From Duganella lactea (GTDB lineage Bacteria > Pseudomonadota > Gammaproteobacteria > Burkholderiales > Burkholderiaceae_D): DNA of 64,000 nt. The stretch lies in contig NZ_WWCP01000014.1 in the NCBI RefSeq assembly GCF_009857505.1, positions 62,001 to 126,000 on the forward strand, in the 5' to 3' direction. Under the pieces are notes generated by a model. It was given only the letters and a program-made list of their open reading frames with translations, did no database searches and was not told where the DNA came from. Shown piece after piece: positions 48,557 through 59,580 of the stretch (within the stretch, counting starts at the first letter, position 1; each line of letters starts with the position of its first letter). The position numbers and the translations under genes were made by a program.

Positions 48557-49498
48557 TTACGGCGCCTTGACGAAACCGCTCACGGCATCGATCAGTTGCG
48601 GCGCCACCGGCAGATCGGGTGTGAAGTAGGATTTCTGCTGCAAGGCCTGATCGTCGCCGACGATTTTCAGCACGTGGTTCATGCCCTCGACCATCACCAG
48701 CCTGGCCTTCGGCGCGGCGGCCGACAGCGCCCTAGCGTCCGCCTCCGGCACCTGGATGTCTTTCGTGCCTTGCACGATCAGCACCGGCATCTTCAGCGCG
48801 GCGATGGCTTTGCGCGGATCGTGCAGCAGCGTCGAGATCAGATAGGGCTGTACGTCCGGACGATACAGCGACATCAATGGCGGCGGGACTTTGTCGCTGG
48901 TCTTGCCTTGCTTGAGGTCTTCCAGTATGCGGTCGCTTTCGGCCATCAGTGGCGGCGGCAGTTTGCCGGCCAGTTGTTCGCGCAGCAGTTCGTCCAGTGG
49001 CCGGCCGCTGCCGGAAATCAGCACGCAGGCATCCGCCCTGCCCTGCGCGCAGGCTTCGGAGGCGATCAGCGCGCCTTCACTGTGGCCGGCCATGACGACG
49101 CGCGAGAAGCGCGCATCGGTGCGCAGTTTTTTCAGCCATGCGGCGGCGTCGCCAATGTAGTCGTCGAGACGCAGATTCTCTTCCTTCCACACCGGCAACG
49201 CGCTGGCGCCGATGGCGCGCTTGTCGTAGCGGATCGAGGCGATGCCGTGCTTGGCCAGACCTTCGGCCAGCAGCTTGAGGGAGTCGTTAGGACCGGGCAG
49301 CATGGTGTTGTTGCCATCGCGGTCGGTGGGGCCGGAGCCAGCATGCAGCAGCACCACCGGCACTTTGCCCTGCACACCGTCGGGCGTCAGTTCGGTGCCG
49401 TAAAGAGTGCCGCCACCGACCTCCAGCGATACCGGGCGTTGCGCCGCTGCGGCAGACAAGGACACCATCAACAGCGACAACATGAATTTGAAGCGCAT
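48557..49498 (-). CDS. Secreted alpha/beta hydrolase
   Basis: This 313-residue protein has a signal peptide (MLSLLMVSLSAAAAQ). The oxyanion region HAGSGPTDRDGN and the nucleophile elbow GHSEGALIA follow. LIVQGTKDIQVPEADA carries the likely catalytic Asp and EGMNHVLK the His, so the Ser-Asp-His triad is complete. It resembles YciA/Hde-type serine aminopeptidase or acyl esterase relatives; substrate unknown. It follows the SdpI-like gene by 12 nt and is probably part of the SdpR-controlled operon. Confidence 0.85.
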   Translation of the reverse strand: MRFKFMLSLLMVSLSAAAAQRPVSLEVGGGTLYGTELTPDGVQGKVPVVLLHAGSGPTDRDGNNTMLPGPNDSLKLLAEGLAKHGIASIRYDKRAIGASALPVWKEENLRLDDYIGDAAAWLKKLRTDARFSRVVMAGHSEGALIASEACAQGRADACVLISGSGRPLDELLREQLAGKLPPPLMAESDRILEDLKQGKTSDKVPPPLMSLYRPDVQPYLISTLLHDPRKAIAALKMPVLIVQGTKDIQVPEADARALSAAAPKARLVMVEGMNHVLKIVGDDQALQQKSYFTPDLPVAPQLIDAVSGFVKAP

Positions 49499-49510
49499 AC
49501 TTTTCTCCAG

Positions 49511-50146
49511 TCAGTGAGGAAGACGTTTGTACAGCAACAGCGAGTAGCCGGTGGCCAGCGGCGCCCAGGCCAGCATCAGCGACAGCACCACCCAGTGCGA
49601 GGCATGCAGCCAGATTGCCAGCAGCATCAGCAGGCCGCTGGCGACCATCAGCTTGGCCGCCATGCGATGGGTGCCGTACCAGACCGCTTCGCTGGCCAGC
49701 GTCCACGGCGTGCGGATGCCAAGGAAGAAGTTGCGCCGCACCTTGCCCATTGGGTTGCCGATCAGGATCAGCAGCACCGCTATGCCGGCCGGCAGCGCGC
49801 GGTCAATCGGCACGCCGCCATGCACCGCTTCCGTCAGCACCAGCGCATAGATGTAGCCCATGGTGGCCACAACCACGGTGCCGACGTAGGAATAGGTGCG
49901 GGCAAACGAATCCACCTCGTAACGGCGCGGCGACAGGTAGGGCGACATCCAGCAGGCCACCATGATCAGCAACATCATGCCCGGACCGAGCGCCCAATAG
50001 CTGGCGCGCGGACCGTAGCCATTGGCCTTGCCGGCGGCGTTCCAGTGTACCGGCACCACGTCCGGCAGCAATGGCCAGTAGTAGGCGGTGGCCGCGCAGA
50101 CGGCGGCGATCATCAGCAGACAAAAGACGATGTGCGGCTTCTTCAT
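49511..50146 (-). CDS. SdpI-family membrane protein
   Basis: This 211-residue protein has about six hydrophobic helices. I start at ATG 50146 (MKKPHIVFCLLM), which overlaps the regulator stop by 4 nt; the longer frame is an out-of-frame shadow of the regulator. LPDVVPVHWNAAGKANGYGPR is the DUF1648 motif, and GNPMGKVRRNFFLGIRTPWTLASEAVW is the SdpI signature. In Bacillus, SdpI gives immunity to the SdpC toxin and sequesters SdpR. No SdpC-like toxin is visible here, so its role may be general envelope stress or transport. Confidence 0.88.
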   Translation of the reverse strand: MKKPHIVFCLLMIAAVCAATAYYWPLLPDVVPVHWNAAGKANGYGPRASYWALGPGMMLLIMVACWMSPYLSPRRYEVDSFARTYSYVGTVVVATMGYIYALVLTEAVHGGVPIDRALPAGIAVLLILIGNPMGKVRRNFFLGIRTPWTLASEAVWYGTHRMAAKLMVASGLLMLLAIWLHASHWVVLSLMLAWAPLATGYSLLLYKRLPH

Positions 50147-50430
50147 TTTTTCCTCGCTTGAGTATCCGGGCCGGCCAGGTCCATCATCCACGCCAGCACG
50201 TCTTGCAACACGGTGGTGTTGAGCCCATACCAGATGGTCTGCCCTTCGCGCCGGCGCGTGATCAGGTCCGCTTCCGCCAGCACCGAGAAGTGATGCGACA
50301 TGGTCGGCTTGCTCATATCGAAGCGCTCCGCCAATTCGCCGGCTGTCATCTCGCCTCCGCGCAGCAGGCGCAGGATCTCGCGCCGCGCCGGATCGGCGAT
50401 GGCTTTGAAAGCGCTGTTGGTCGCACTCAT
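50143..50430 (-). CDS. SdpR-like ArsR-family repressor
   Basis: This 95-residue winged-helix regulator begins FKAIADPARREILRLLRGGE and has the recognition helix MSKPTMSHHFSVLAEADLI and wing RREGQTIWYGLN. It has no Cys metal ligands, consistent with the SdpR rather than the metal-sensing ArsR group. It is followed directly by the SdpI-like gene. Two overlapping perfect palindromes lie 9 nt upstream of its start and are the likely autoregulatory site. Confidence 0.9.
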   Translation of the reverse strand: MSATNSAFKAIADPARREILRLLRGGEMTAGELAERFDMSKPTMSHHFSVLAEADLITRRREGQTIWYGLNTTVLQDVLAWMMDLAGPDTQARKK

Positions 50431-50439
50431 TAGGAAACC

Positions 50440-50460
50440 ATCTAATTAGATAATTATCTA
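50440..50460 (-). promoter_or_regulatory. Probable SdpR/ArsR operator
   Basis: ATCTAATTAGAT (50440-50451) and TAGATAATTATCTA (50447-50460) are both perfect palindromes. They overlap through TAGAT, giving three alternating half-sites. Position and base composition are those expected of an ArsR-family operator at its own promoter. Confidence 0.7.
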
Positions 50461-50471
50461 AATATAGGCGC

Positions 50472-50498
50472 AAAAAAAGCAGGCGTCAAGCGCCTGCC
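50472..50498 (-). terminator. Intrinsic terminator of the MarC gene
   Basis: GCAGGCG and CGCCTGC arms with a short loop are followed by seven T on the minus strand, just beyond the MarC stop. It separates MarC from the SdpR-like operon. Confidence 0.85.
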
Positions 50499-50509
50499 TT
50501 TGGCCAGGG

Positions 50510-51106
50510 TTACAGCGACTTGACGAACTCGCGGATACCGCCCAACAGCATCTCAATCGACATTGCCGTCAGGATCAGGCCCATCAGGCGCTCGAAGGCG
50601 GTCATCACCTGCGGGCCGAGCACCTTCTGCAACCTCTCGGCGCTGAGAAACACCGCCAGCCACACCGCCGCCACCGCCGCCAACGCCGCCACGTGCACCA
50701 GCACCTCGCCGGTGCTGTCGCTGGAGAACAGCAGCACCGTGGCCAGCGCCGACGGTCCCGCCAGCGCCGGTATCGCCAGCGGCACGATGAACGGCTCGGC
50801 GCCGTCGGTGCGACCGAGCACGCCGTCCGGATGCGGGAAGATCATGCGGATCGAAATCAGCAGCAGAATCACGGCGCCGCCGATGCGCAGCGCCACTTCC
50901 GACAGGTGCAGCGCGCTGAGGAAGTGGCGACCGAAGAACATGAAGATCAGCAGCAGCACGAAGGCGATGCCGCATTCGCGGATTACGATGCGCGGCCGGC
51001 GCGCCACCGGCACCGGATTGAGGACGCTGGCGAACAGCGGCACGTTGCCGAACGGGTCGGTCACCAGCACCAGCAGAATAAAAGTCTGAAAAAAGTCTTG
51101 GGTCAT
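50510..51106 (-). CDS. MarC-family integral membrane protein
   Basis: This 198-residue protein has six hydrophobic helices. The motif FILLVLVTDPFGNVPLFASVL at the N-terminus and LAIPALAGPSALATVLL in the middle are typical of MarC (UPF0056). The family has no proven function despite its name. The gene is alone between two terminators. Confidence 0.9.
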   Translation of the reverse strand: MTQDFFQTFILLVLVTDPFGNVPLFASVLNPVPVARRPRIVIRECGIAFVLLLIFMFFGRHFLSALHLSEVALRIGGAVILLLISIRMIFPHPDGVLGRTDGAEPFIVPLAIPALAGPSALATVLLFSSDSTGEVLVHVAALAAVAAVWLAVFLSAERLQKVLGPQVMTAFERLMGLILTAMSIEMLLGGIREFVKSL

Positions 51107-51128
51107 GAGTATCGATCCGGGTTAACGC

Positions 51129-51150
51129 AAAAGGGAGCCGAAGCTCCCTT
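51129..51150 (-). terminator. Intrinsic terminator of the purA-phosphoribosyltransferase operon
   Basis: AGGGAGC-TTCG-GCTCCCT is a stable tetraloop hairpin on the minus strand followed by TTTT. It comes directly after the phosphoribosyltransferase gene. Confidence 0.88.
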
Positions 51151-51161
51151 GCCCGAACGGC

Positions 51162-51707
51162 TTACGCAGCCGTTTCGCCTTTCTTGATCCATGCCGCCAG
51201 TTGATGCGGACGCAGCGCGTCGTAGTCTTCAAACGGCTGGTGTATCCATGGGTTGTGCGGCAGTTCTTCCATCTGGTAGTCCGGCTTGAAGGCCGAGCTG
51301 CCCTTGGTCCAGATGACCGCAGTCTTCACTTCGGTCACGCCGGCGAAGTTCTGTTTCAGGTGGTCCACCACCTTCATCAGCGTCACGCCGGAATCGGCCA
51401 GGTCGTCCAGCAGCAGAATCTTGCCGCTCAGCGGGCCCTTGGTCATCGTCATGTATTTGGCGATATCCAGGTCACCCTGCACGGTGCCCTTCTCGGCGCG
51501 GTAGGAGCTGGTCGACAGGATCGCCAGCGGCACGTCGAAGATGCGCGAGAACACGTCGCCAGGACGCACGCCGCCGCGCGCCAGGCACAGCACCATGTCA
51601 AACTTCCAGCCCGATTCATGCACCTTGAGCGCCAGGCGCTCGATCAGGCGATGATACTCGTCCCAGGAGACCCAGAGGTGTTTGTCGTTCGATTGTGGGG
51701 TAGTCAT
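51162..51707 (-). CDS. Purine phosphoribosyltransferase-like protein
   Basis: This 181-residue type I phosphoribosyltransferase has the PRPP-binding motif ILLLDDLADSGVTLMKV at about 96-112 and LCLARGGVRPGDVFSR as the early PPi loop. It resembles xanthine/hypoxanthine salvage enzymes. It follows purA by 12 nt, so purine salvage and synthesis are co-transcribed; exact base specificity cannot be read off. Confidence 0.88.
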   Translation of the reverse strand: MTTPQSNDKHLWVSWDEYHRLIERLALKVHESGWKFDMVLCLARGGVRPGDVFSRIFDVPLAILSTSSYRAEKGTVQGDLDIAKYMTMTKGPLSGKILLLDDLADSGVTLMKVVDHLKQNFAGVTEVKTAVIWTKGSSAFKPDYQMEELPHNPWIHQPFEDYDALRPHQLAAWIKKGETAA

Positions 51708-51719
51708 AATATTCCTCGA

Positions 51720-54195
<2,476 letters not shown>

Positions 54196-54312
54196 GGGAC
54201 TATTTATTTAAGAAATGAACAATGCGGCACGCGTGCCGGGGCCACTCAAGCGGAGGGCCGAACCTGATATTTTACGCGATAATGCGTCTAACGAGGGGAA
54301 AAAGATGCGAAA

Positions 54313-54333
54313 CGGGGAGCCAGAGGCTCCCCG
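54313..54333 (-). terminator. Hairpin terminator after hflC
   Basis: CGGGGAGCC and GGCTCCCCG form 9-bp arms with a 3-nt loop just after the hflC stop. Only GTTT follows directly, with a T-run (CTTTTT) further on, so termination may be partial. Confidence 0.65.
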
Positions 54334-54339
54334 TGCGGC

Positions 54340-55251
54340 TTACTTTTTGGCTGGCGCCGGGGCTGCGCCGCCGCTGCCGGAGCTCTTGAAGTACTTGAAG
54401 AAGTCCGAGCTGGAATCCATCACCATCACGTCGCCATGGTTCTTGAAGGTGGCGCGATACGCTTCCAGGCTGCGATAGAACTTGTAGAACTCAGGGTTCT
54501 TGCCAAACGCTTCGGCGTAGATGGCCGACGCTTTCGCATCGCCCTCACCGCGAATCTGCTCGGCGTCGCGATAAGCTTCCGCCAGGATCACGGAACGCTG
54601 ACGATCAGCATCGGCGCGGATCTTCTCCGACTCCGCCGACCCGGTCGAACGCAGTTCGTTGGCCACGCGGGTACGCTCGGCCTTCATGCGCTCATACACC
54701 GAGGTGTTGATCTGCTCGACGTATTCCACACGCTTCAGGCGCACGTCGATGATCTCGACGCCGATTTGCGCGGCCTCGTTGACCACCTTGGTGCGGATGC
54801 CTTCCATCACCTTGCCGCGCTGGCCGGAAATCACTTCAGCCACGGTGCGGCGGGTGATTTCCTCGTTCAGTGCGGCCTTGATGATCTGCGACATGCGGTC
54901 GCGCGCGCGGCTTTCGTCACCGCCGAAGGTCACGTAGTAGAGCTTAGGCTGATTCTCGTTGCGGCCGATGCGCCACTTGACGAAGCTGTCCACCAGAATA
55001 TTCATCTTCTCGGCGGTGATGAAACGCTCGGCGTCCGGCGATTCAATCGTCATGATGCGGTTATCCAGGAACACCACATTCTGGAACGGCGGCGGCAACT
55101 TGAAGTGCAGACCCGGCTCGCGGATCACTTCCTTGATCTGCCCCAGTGCGAACACGATCGCATATTTGCGTTGGTCGACCACAAACACGGTCGACGACAA
55201 CAGCATCAGCGCGATGAACGCCAGGACAACGGTACTAGCTATGCGATTCAT
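54340..55251 (-). CDS. hflC: HflC, FtsH protease modulator
   Basis: The 303-residue protein has an N-terminal membrane anchor (ASTVVLAFIALMLLSSTVFVV) followed by a periplasmic SPFH/band-7 domain (QRKYAIVFALGQIKEVIREPGLHFKLPPP). With HflK it forms a cage around FtsH that limits its proteolysis. The coiled part with Ala/Glu/Arg-rich AEKIRADADRQ-type sequence is normal. It starts at the base after the hflK stop region (ATG 55251 overlaps), indicating coupling. Confidence 0.96.
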   Translation of the reverse strand: MNRIASTVVLAFIALMLLSSTVFVVDQRKYAIVFALGQIKEVIREPGLHFKLPPPFQNVVFLDNRIMTIESPDAERFITAEKMNILVDSFVKWRIGRNENQPKLYYVTFGGDESRARDRMSQIIKAALNEEITRRTVAEVISGQRGKVMEGIRTKVVNEAAQIGVEIIDVRLKRVEYVEQINTSVYERMKAERTRVANELRSTGSAESEKIRADADRQRSVILAEAYRDAEQIRGEGDAKASAIYAEAFGKNPEFYKFYRSLEAYRATFKNHGDVMVMDSSSDFFKYFKSSGSGGAAPAPAKK

Positions 55252-56582
55252 TAACGGCTCTCCCGGTCACGAGACGTATCACGCGAGCGCGGATCGCGCT
55301 GGCGATTGACTTCAACCGACGGCATCAACTCCGACGGCAGCGTGGTGCTGGCCGCTGGCGTACCGCCAGCTTGCGCGGCGCGCGCCGCTGCGGCTTGCGC
55401 ATCGGTGGCCGCAGCCTGGGCGATCAGCTTATCCAACGGCAGATACAGCAAATTGCTGCCCGATTTGGCGTCCACCATGACCTTCGAGGTGCTGGAGAAT
55501 ATCTGCTGCATGGTTTCCAGGTACAGACGGTCGCGGGTCACGCCCGGCGCCTTCTGATACTCGACCAAAACTTGCTTGAAGCGCGAAGCGTTACCGGTGG
55601 CGTTTTCCACCACCATCGAACGATAGGCTTCTGCCTCCTGCGCCAGGCGCGAGGCGGCGCCGCGCGCTTTAGGAATCACGTCGTTGGCGTAGGCCTGGCC
55701 TTCGTTTTTCTGGCGCTCGCGGTCCTGCCCTGCCTTGACGGCATCATCAAACGCGATCTGCACCTGCTCCGGCGGCTGCACCGCCTGCAGCGTCACGTTC
55801 GACACCAGCACGCCGGAGGCGTAGCGGTCGAGGATCTGCTGCATCAGCTGCTGGGTTTCAAAGGCGACCTTGTCGCGGCCTTCGTACAGCACGAAGTCCA
55901 TCTTGTTCTTGCCGACGATTTCGCGGATCGAGGTTTCGGCGACCTGGCGGACGGTGTCTTCCTCATCGCGGTTGTTCATCAGCCAGGCGACCGGATCTTT
56001 CAGCTTGAACTGCACGGCGAACTGAATGTCGATGATGTTCTCATCATCGGTCAGCATCAGCGATTCGCGCGCCTGCTTGTTCTTGATATTGCCGCGGTAG
56101 CCGATTTCCACCATCCGCATCTGCGATACCTTGACCGTTTCGTTGGTCTGGAACGGATACGGCCAGCGCCAGTTGAAACCGGAGCCGGTGGTGTGACTGA
56201 CCTTGCCGAAGGTGTAGACGATGCCGGTCTGGCCCTCTTGCACGATGAACGAGCCGCTGGCGAGCCAGATCAGCGCGACCACCGCGCCGACCGCGCCGGC
56301 GGTGGCGCGCATGCCGCCGGTGAAGTCGGGGCGATTGCCGCCGCCACCATCGCCGCCGCTGCCGTCGCCGCCGTTGTTATTGTTGTTGGGGCGCTTCTTC
56401 TGCCCGAACAGATTATTGAGGCGATTATTGAAATCGCGCCAGAGTTGTTCCATGTCTGGCGGTCCGCCCTCGCCGGGCTTCTTGCCTTCATTGGCTTGCG
56501 GCTGCTTATCGTCCTTGCCCCAGCGCGGGTCATTGAGCGACAGCTTCAAGCCGAGTCGTTTCATAATCGAGGAGACACGCAT
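55251..56582 (-). CDS. hflK: HflK, FtsH protease modulator
   Basis: The 443-residue protein has a Gly/Asn-rich cytosolic N-terminus (PNNNNNGGDGSGGDGGGGN), a membrane helix (GAVGAVVALIWLASGSFIV) and an SPFH domain (VQEGQTGIVYTFGKVSHTTGSGFNW). It partners HflC. The ATG at 56582 shares a base with the hflX stop (TAATG), which supports this start. An internal ATG at 56564 (MKRLGLKLSLNDPRWG) is closer to typical HflK N-termini but lacks a ribosome-binding site. Confidence 0.95.
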   Translation of the reverse strand: MRVSSIMKRLGLKLSLNDPRWGKDDKQPQANEGKKPGEGGPPDMEQLWRDFNNRLNNLFGQKKRPNNNNNGGDGSGGDGGGGNRPDFTGGMRATAGAVGAVVALIWLASGSFIVQEGQTGIVYTFGKVSHTTGSGFNWRWPYPFQTNETVKVSQMRMVEIGYRGNIKNKQARESLMLTDDENIIDIQFAVQFKLKDPVAWLMNNRDEEDTVRQVAETSIREIVGKNKMDFVLYEGRDKVAFETQQLMQQILDRYASGVLVSNVTLQAVQPPEQVQIAFDDAVKAGQDRERQKNEGQAYANDVIPKARGAASRLAQEAEAYRSMVVENATGNASRFKQVLVEYQKAPGVTRDRLYLETMQQIFSSTSKVMVDAKSGSNLLYLPLDKLIAQAAATDAQAAAARAAQAGGTPAASTTLPSELMPSVEVNRQRDPRSRDTSRDRESR

Positions 56583-57745
56583 TAGTGTGATCCAACATCA
56601 GTGAGGGTGGGACTGCTCTCTACTTCTTCTAATTCTTCTTCGGTCTGATACGACGGTTGCTGCAGGCGCGCGCCCGGCGCGTCCTTGGCCCATTCGGCGA
56701 TGGCGCCGCGCAGCAGGTCGAGGCCTACGCCAGTGCGGGCACTGACGAAGACTCGGGAAATCTTATCATACTCATCCCGCTCGACCGAGGGTTCCAGGTC
56801 CGCCGCGTCGATCTTGTTCCACACTAAAATCTGCGGAATATGATCGGCGCCGATTTCCCGCAACACCAGGTTAACCTGCTCGATCTGCTCCATACGCACC
56901 GGCGACGCGGCGTCGACCACGTGCAGCAGCAGATCGGCGTGGATCGTCTCCTCCAGCGTGGCGCGGAAAGCCGCCACCAGCTGGTGCGGCAGCTCGCGCA
57001 CGAAACCGACGGTATCCGACAGCACCACGTGCCCGACTTCCTCGTTCATGTAGACACGGCGCGAGGTCGTGTCCAGCGTGGCGAACAGCTGGTCGGCCGC
57101 GTACACGCCGGCCTTGGTCACCGCGTTGAACAAGGTCGATTTGCCGGCATTGGTGTAACCCACCAGCGAGATCGAGAAAGTCTGGGTACGGTTGCGTGAA
57201 CGGCGCTGGGTCTCGTGCTGCTTGCGCAGCTTGGCCAGGCGCGCGCGCAAGGCTTTAACGCGCTCACCGATCAATCGGCGGTCGGTTTCCAGCTGCGTCT
57301 CACCCGGACCGCGCAAGCCGATACCGCCCTTCTGGCGCTCAAGGTGAGTCCAGCCGCGGATCAGGCGCGTGGCCAGATGCTGCAACTGCGCCAGCTCGAC
57401 TTGCAACTTGCCCTCGTGGCTCTTGGCCCGCTGGGCGAAGATATCAAGAATCAAGCTGGTCCGGTCCAGCACGCGGATGTTCAGGCGCTTTTCCAGATTG
57501 CGTTGCTGGGCCGGCGACAGCGCGTGGTTGAAGATGACGATTTCGACGCGGTCCGCCAGCACGGCCTGACCGATTTCATCGGCCTTGCCGCTGCCGACGA
57601 AATAGGCGGCGTCCGGGGCGGAGCGCTTGGCCGTGATCACCGTCACCGGTTCCGCGCCTGCTGAACGGGCCAACAGGTTCAGTTCCTCGACGCTGGCGGC
57701 AAAGTCGCCCTGGCCGAAATCAATACCGACTAGAGCTGCACGCAT
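56582..57745 (-). CDS. hflX: GTPase HflX
   Basis: This 387-residue ribosome-splitting GTPase has an N-terminal HflX domain with FVGSGKADEIG and ending in GGIGLRGPGETQLETDRR. The G domain has G1 GYTNAGKSTLFN, G3 DTVGF and G4 NKID. It rescues stalled 70S ribosomes under heat stress. It lies 41 nt after hfq and is followed by hflK with one-base overlap, the standard hfq-hflX-hflK-hflC order. Confidence 0.96.
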   Translation of the reverse strand: MRAALVGIDFGQGDFAASVEELNLLARSAGAEPVTVITAKRSAPDAAYFVGSGKADEIGQAVLADRVEIVIFNHALSPAQQRNLEKRLNIRVLDRTSLILDIFAQRAKSHEGKLQVELAQLQHLATRLIRGWTHLERQKGGIGLRGPGETQLETDRRLIGERVKALRARLAKLRKQHETQRRSRNRTQTFSISLVGYTNAGKSTLFNAVTKAGVYAADQLFATLDTTSRRVYMNEEVGHVVLSDTVGFVRELPHQLVAAFRATLEETIHADLLLHVVDAASPVRMEQIEQVNLVLREIGADHIPQILVWNKIDAADLEPSVERDEYDKISRVFVSARTGVGLDLLRGAIAEWAKDAPGARLQQPSYQTEEELEEVESSPTLTDVGSH

Positions 57746-57786
57746 ACGACGGTCACGCTAGGTGAAAAGAAACGATACGGCAATGC

Positions 57787-58023
57787 TTATTCCGCTTCGT
57801 TTTCAATATTGAGGTTAACGGCGCGTGCCGGCACCACGGTGGAGATGGCGTGTTTGTACACCATCTGGGTCACGGTGTTACGCAGCAAAACGACGTATTG
57901 GTCGAACGATTCGATATGGCCTTGCAGCTTGATGCCATTGACCAGATAGATCGACACAGGCACGTGCTCTTTACGCAAAGCGTTCAGGAATGGGTCTTGT
58001 AACAGTTGCCCTTTATTGCTCAT
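57787..58023 (-). CDS. hfq: RNA chaperone Hfq
   Basis: The 78-residue Sm-fold protein begins [20 protein letters not shown]. The Sm1 region [23 protein letters not shown] and Sm2 VYKHAISTV are both intact, including the distal- and proximal-face residues Q8, F42-type Phe and the YKHA tip. It has a short acidic tail. GGAG precedes the ATG. It pairs small RNAs with mRNAs. Confidence 0.98.
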   Translation of the reverse strand: MSNKGQLLQDPFLNALRKEHVPVSIYLVNGIKLQGHIESFDQYVVLLRNTVTQMVYKHAISTVVPARAVNLNIENEAE

Positions 58024-58090
58024 AACAGCTCCATTTTATGTTGTTGTGTTGGAAGTGGAGGCGAAACGCTTGAATTCAAGCTCGTGGCCC

Positions 58091-58155
58091 AGCGAAAAGT
58101 CTTAAAAAGTCAAACTATTTTCGCTGAAACACCGCTCACCACGTCAAAAGTGGTG
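58091..58155. repeat. Inverted repeats upstream of hfq
   Basis: AGCGAAAA (58091-58098) pairs with TTTTCGCT (58118-58125) around a 19-nt loop. CACCAC (58137-58142) pairs with GTGGTG (58150-58155). Both lie in the hfq leader/promoter region and could fold in RNA or bind a regulator. Confidence 0.5.
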
Positions 58156-58186
58156 CTTCTAAGCCACTGTACCCTGTTTTTGTTTT

Positions 58187-58230
58187 TTTTGCAGGATGTT
58201 CCTGCAAAAAAACACGAAAAAAATTCGTGT
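58187..58230 (-). terminator. Tandem terminators after der
   Basis: On the minus strand ACACGAA-(5 nt)-TTCGTGT overlaps the der stop and is followed by T7. Then GCAGG-(5 nt)-CCTGC with T/A runs on both sides follows at 58191-58205. Two hairpins in a row should insulate hfq from der transcription. Confidence 0.82.
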
Positions 58231-59576
58231 CACTTCGCGGAAGTTTTTGCGAACGGATTTTTACCGGTGCGCAGTTCAATCCGCAACGGCGTGCCGACCA
58301 GATTGAACGTCTCGCGGAAATGCTTTTCCAGATAGCGCTTGTACGGTTCCGCGATCGCGTCGAGGGCATTGCCGTGGATCACAATCACCGGCGGATTCAT
58401 GCCGCCCTGGTGGGCGTAACGCAGCTTCGGACGGATCGACCCCTTGCGGCGCGGCTCCTGCTTCTCCACCGCCTCGATCAGCGCGCGGGTCAGCTTCGGC
58501 GTCGACAGGTCGGCGAACGCGGCGGCATATGCCTGGTCCAGCGACTTCATCAGTGGGCCGATGCCCTGCGCCTTCAGCGCCGAGATGAAGTGCATCTTGG
58601 CGAAGCCGAGGAAGTCCAGCTTGCGGTCGATGTCGATCTTGATCTCGTCGCGCCGCCACGACTCCAGACCATCCCACTTGTTGACGGCGATCACCAGCGC
58701 GCGGCCGGTTTCCAGCACGAAGCCGGCGATGTGCGCGTCCTGCTCGGAGATGTCCTGCTGCGCGTCGAGCATCAGCACGACCACGTTGGCTTCCGAGATC
58801 GATTGCAGCGTCTTCACCACCGAGAATTTTTCGATGGCCTCGAACACCTTGCCGCGACGGCGGATACCGGCGGTGTCGATCAGCGTGTACTTCTTGCCTT
58901 CGCGCTCGAATGGAATCTCGATCGAGTCGCGGGTGGTGCCCGGCATGTCGAAGGCGATCACGCGTTCTTCGCCGACCAGGGTGTTGATCAGCGTCGACTT
59001 GCCGACGTTGGGACGGCCGACCAGCGCGATCTTGACGCCGCGATCAACCTTCTCCAGCTCTTCCGGATCTTCCGGACGTTTTTCAAACGCGGTGTCCAGC
59101 GCCAGATCCACCAGATCGTTCACGCCATCGCCGTGTGCGGACGAAATGACCGCCGGTTCGCCCAGGCCCAGTTCATAGAAGTCCGCCACCACCGCGTTGT
59201 AGCGCATGCCCTCCGCCTTGTTGACCACCAGGATCACCGGACGGCCGCTCTTGCGCAGGAAGTCGGTGATGGTCTTGTCGTGCGGCGTCAGGCCCTGGCG
59301 GCCGTCGACCAGGAAGACGACGATGTCGGCTTCGGCCACGGCCTGCTTGGTCTGCTTGGCCATCTGATGGAGGATGCCTTCCTTGGCCACCGGCTCAAAG
59401 CCGCCGGTGTCGATAACGAGGAAGGGACGTTCGCCGACACGGCCCTCGCCATAGTGACGATCGCGCGTCAACCCAGGCAAGTCCGCCACCAGCGCATCGC
59501 GCGAGCGGGTCAGACGATTGAACAAGGTCGATTTCCCTACATTGGGTCGACCCACTAGTGCGATTACCGGCTTCAT
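58230..59576 (-). CDS. der: Ribosome biogenesis GTPase Der (EngA)
   Basis: This 448-residue protein has two tandem G domains. The first has G1 [12 protein letters not shown] (8-19) and NKAEG; the second has [12 protein letters not shown] (about 186) and NKWD. A KH-like C-terminal domain ([30 protein letters not shown]) contacts the 50S subunit. It is essential for large-subunit assembly. It lies 4 nt after bamB in the bamB-der operon. Confidence 0.97.
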   Translation of the reverse strand: MKPVIALVGRPNVGKSTLFNRLTRSRDALVADLPGLTRDRHYGEGRVGERPFLVIDTGGFEPVAKEGILHQMAKQTKQAVAEADIVVFLVDGRQGLTPHDKTITDFLRKSGRPVILVVNKAEGMRYNAVVADFYELGLGEPAVISSAHGDGVNDLVDLALDTAFEKRPEDPEELEKVDRGVKIALVGRPNVGKSTLINTLVGEERVIAFDMPGTTRDSIEIPFEREGKKYTLIDTAGIRRRGKVFEAIEKFSVVKTLQSISEANVVVLMLDAQQDISEQDAHIAGFVLETGRALVIAVNKWDGLESWRRDEIKIDIDRKLDFLGFAKMHFISALKAQGIGPLMKSLDQAYAAAFADLSTPKLTRALIEAVEKQEPRRKGSIRPKLRYAHQGGMNPPVIVIHGNALDAIAEPYKRYLEKHFRETFNLVGTPLRIELRTGKNPFAKTSAK

Positions 59577-59580
59577 TTTA

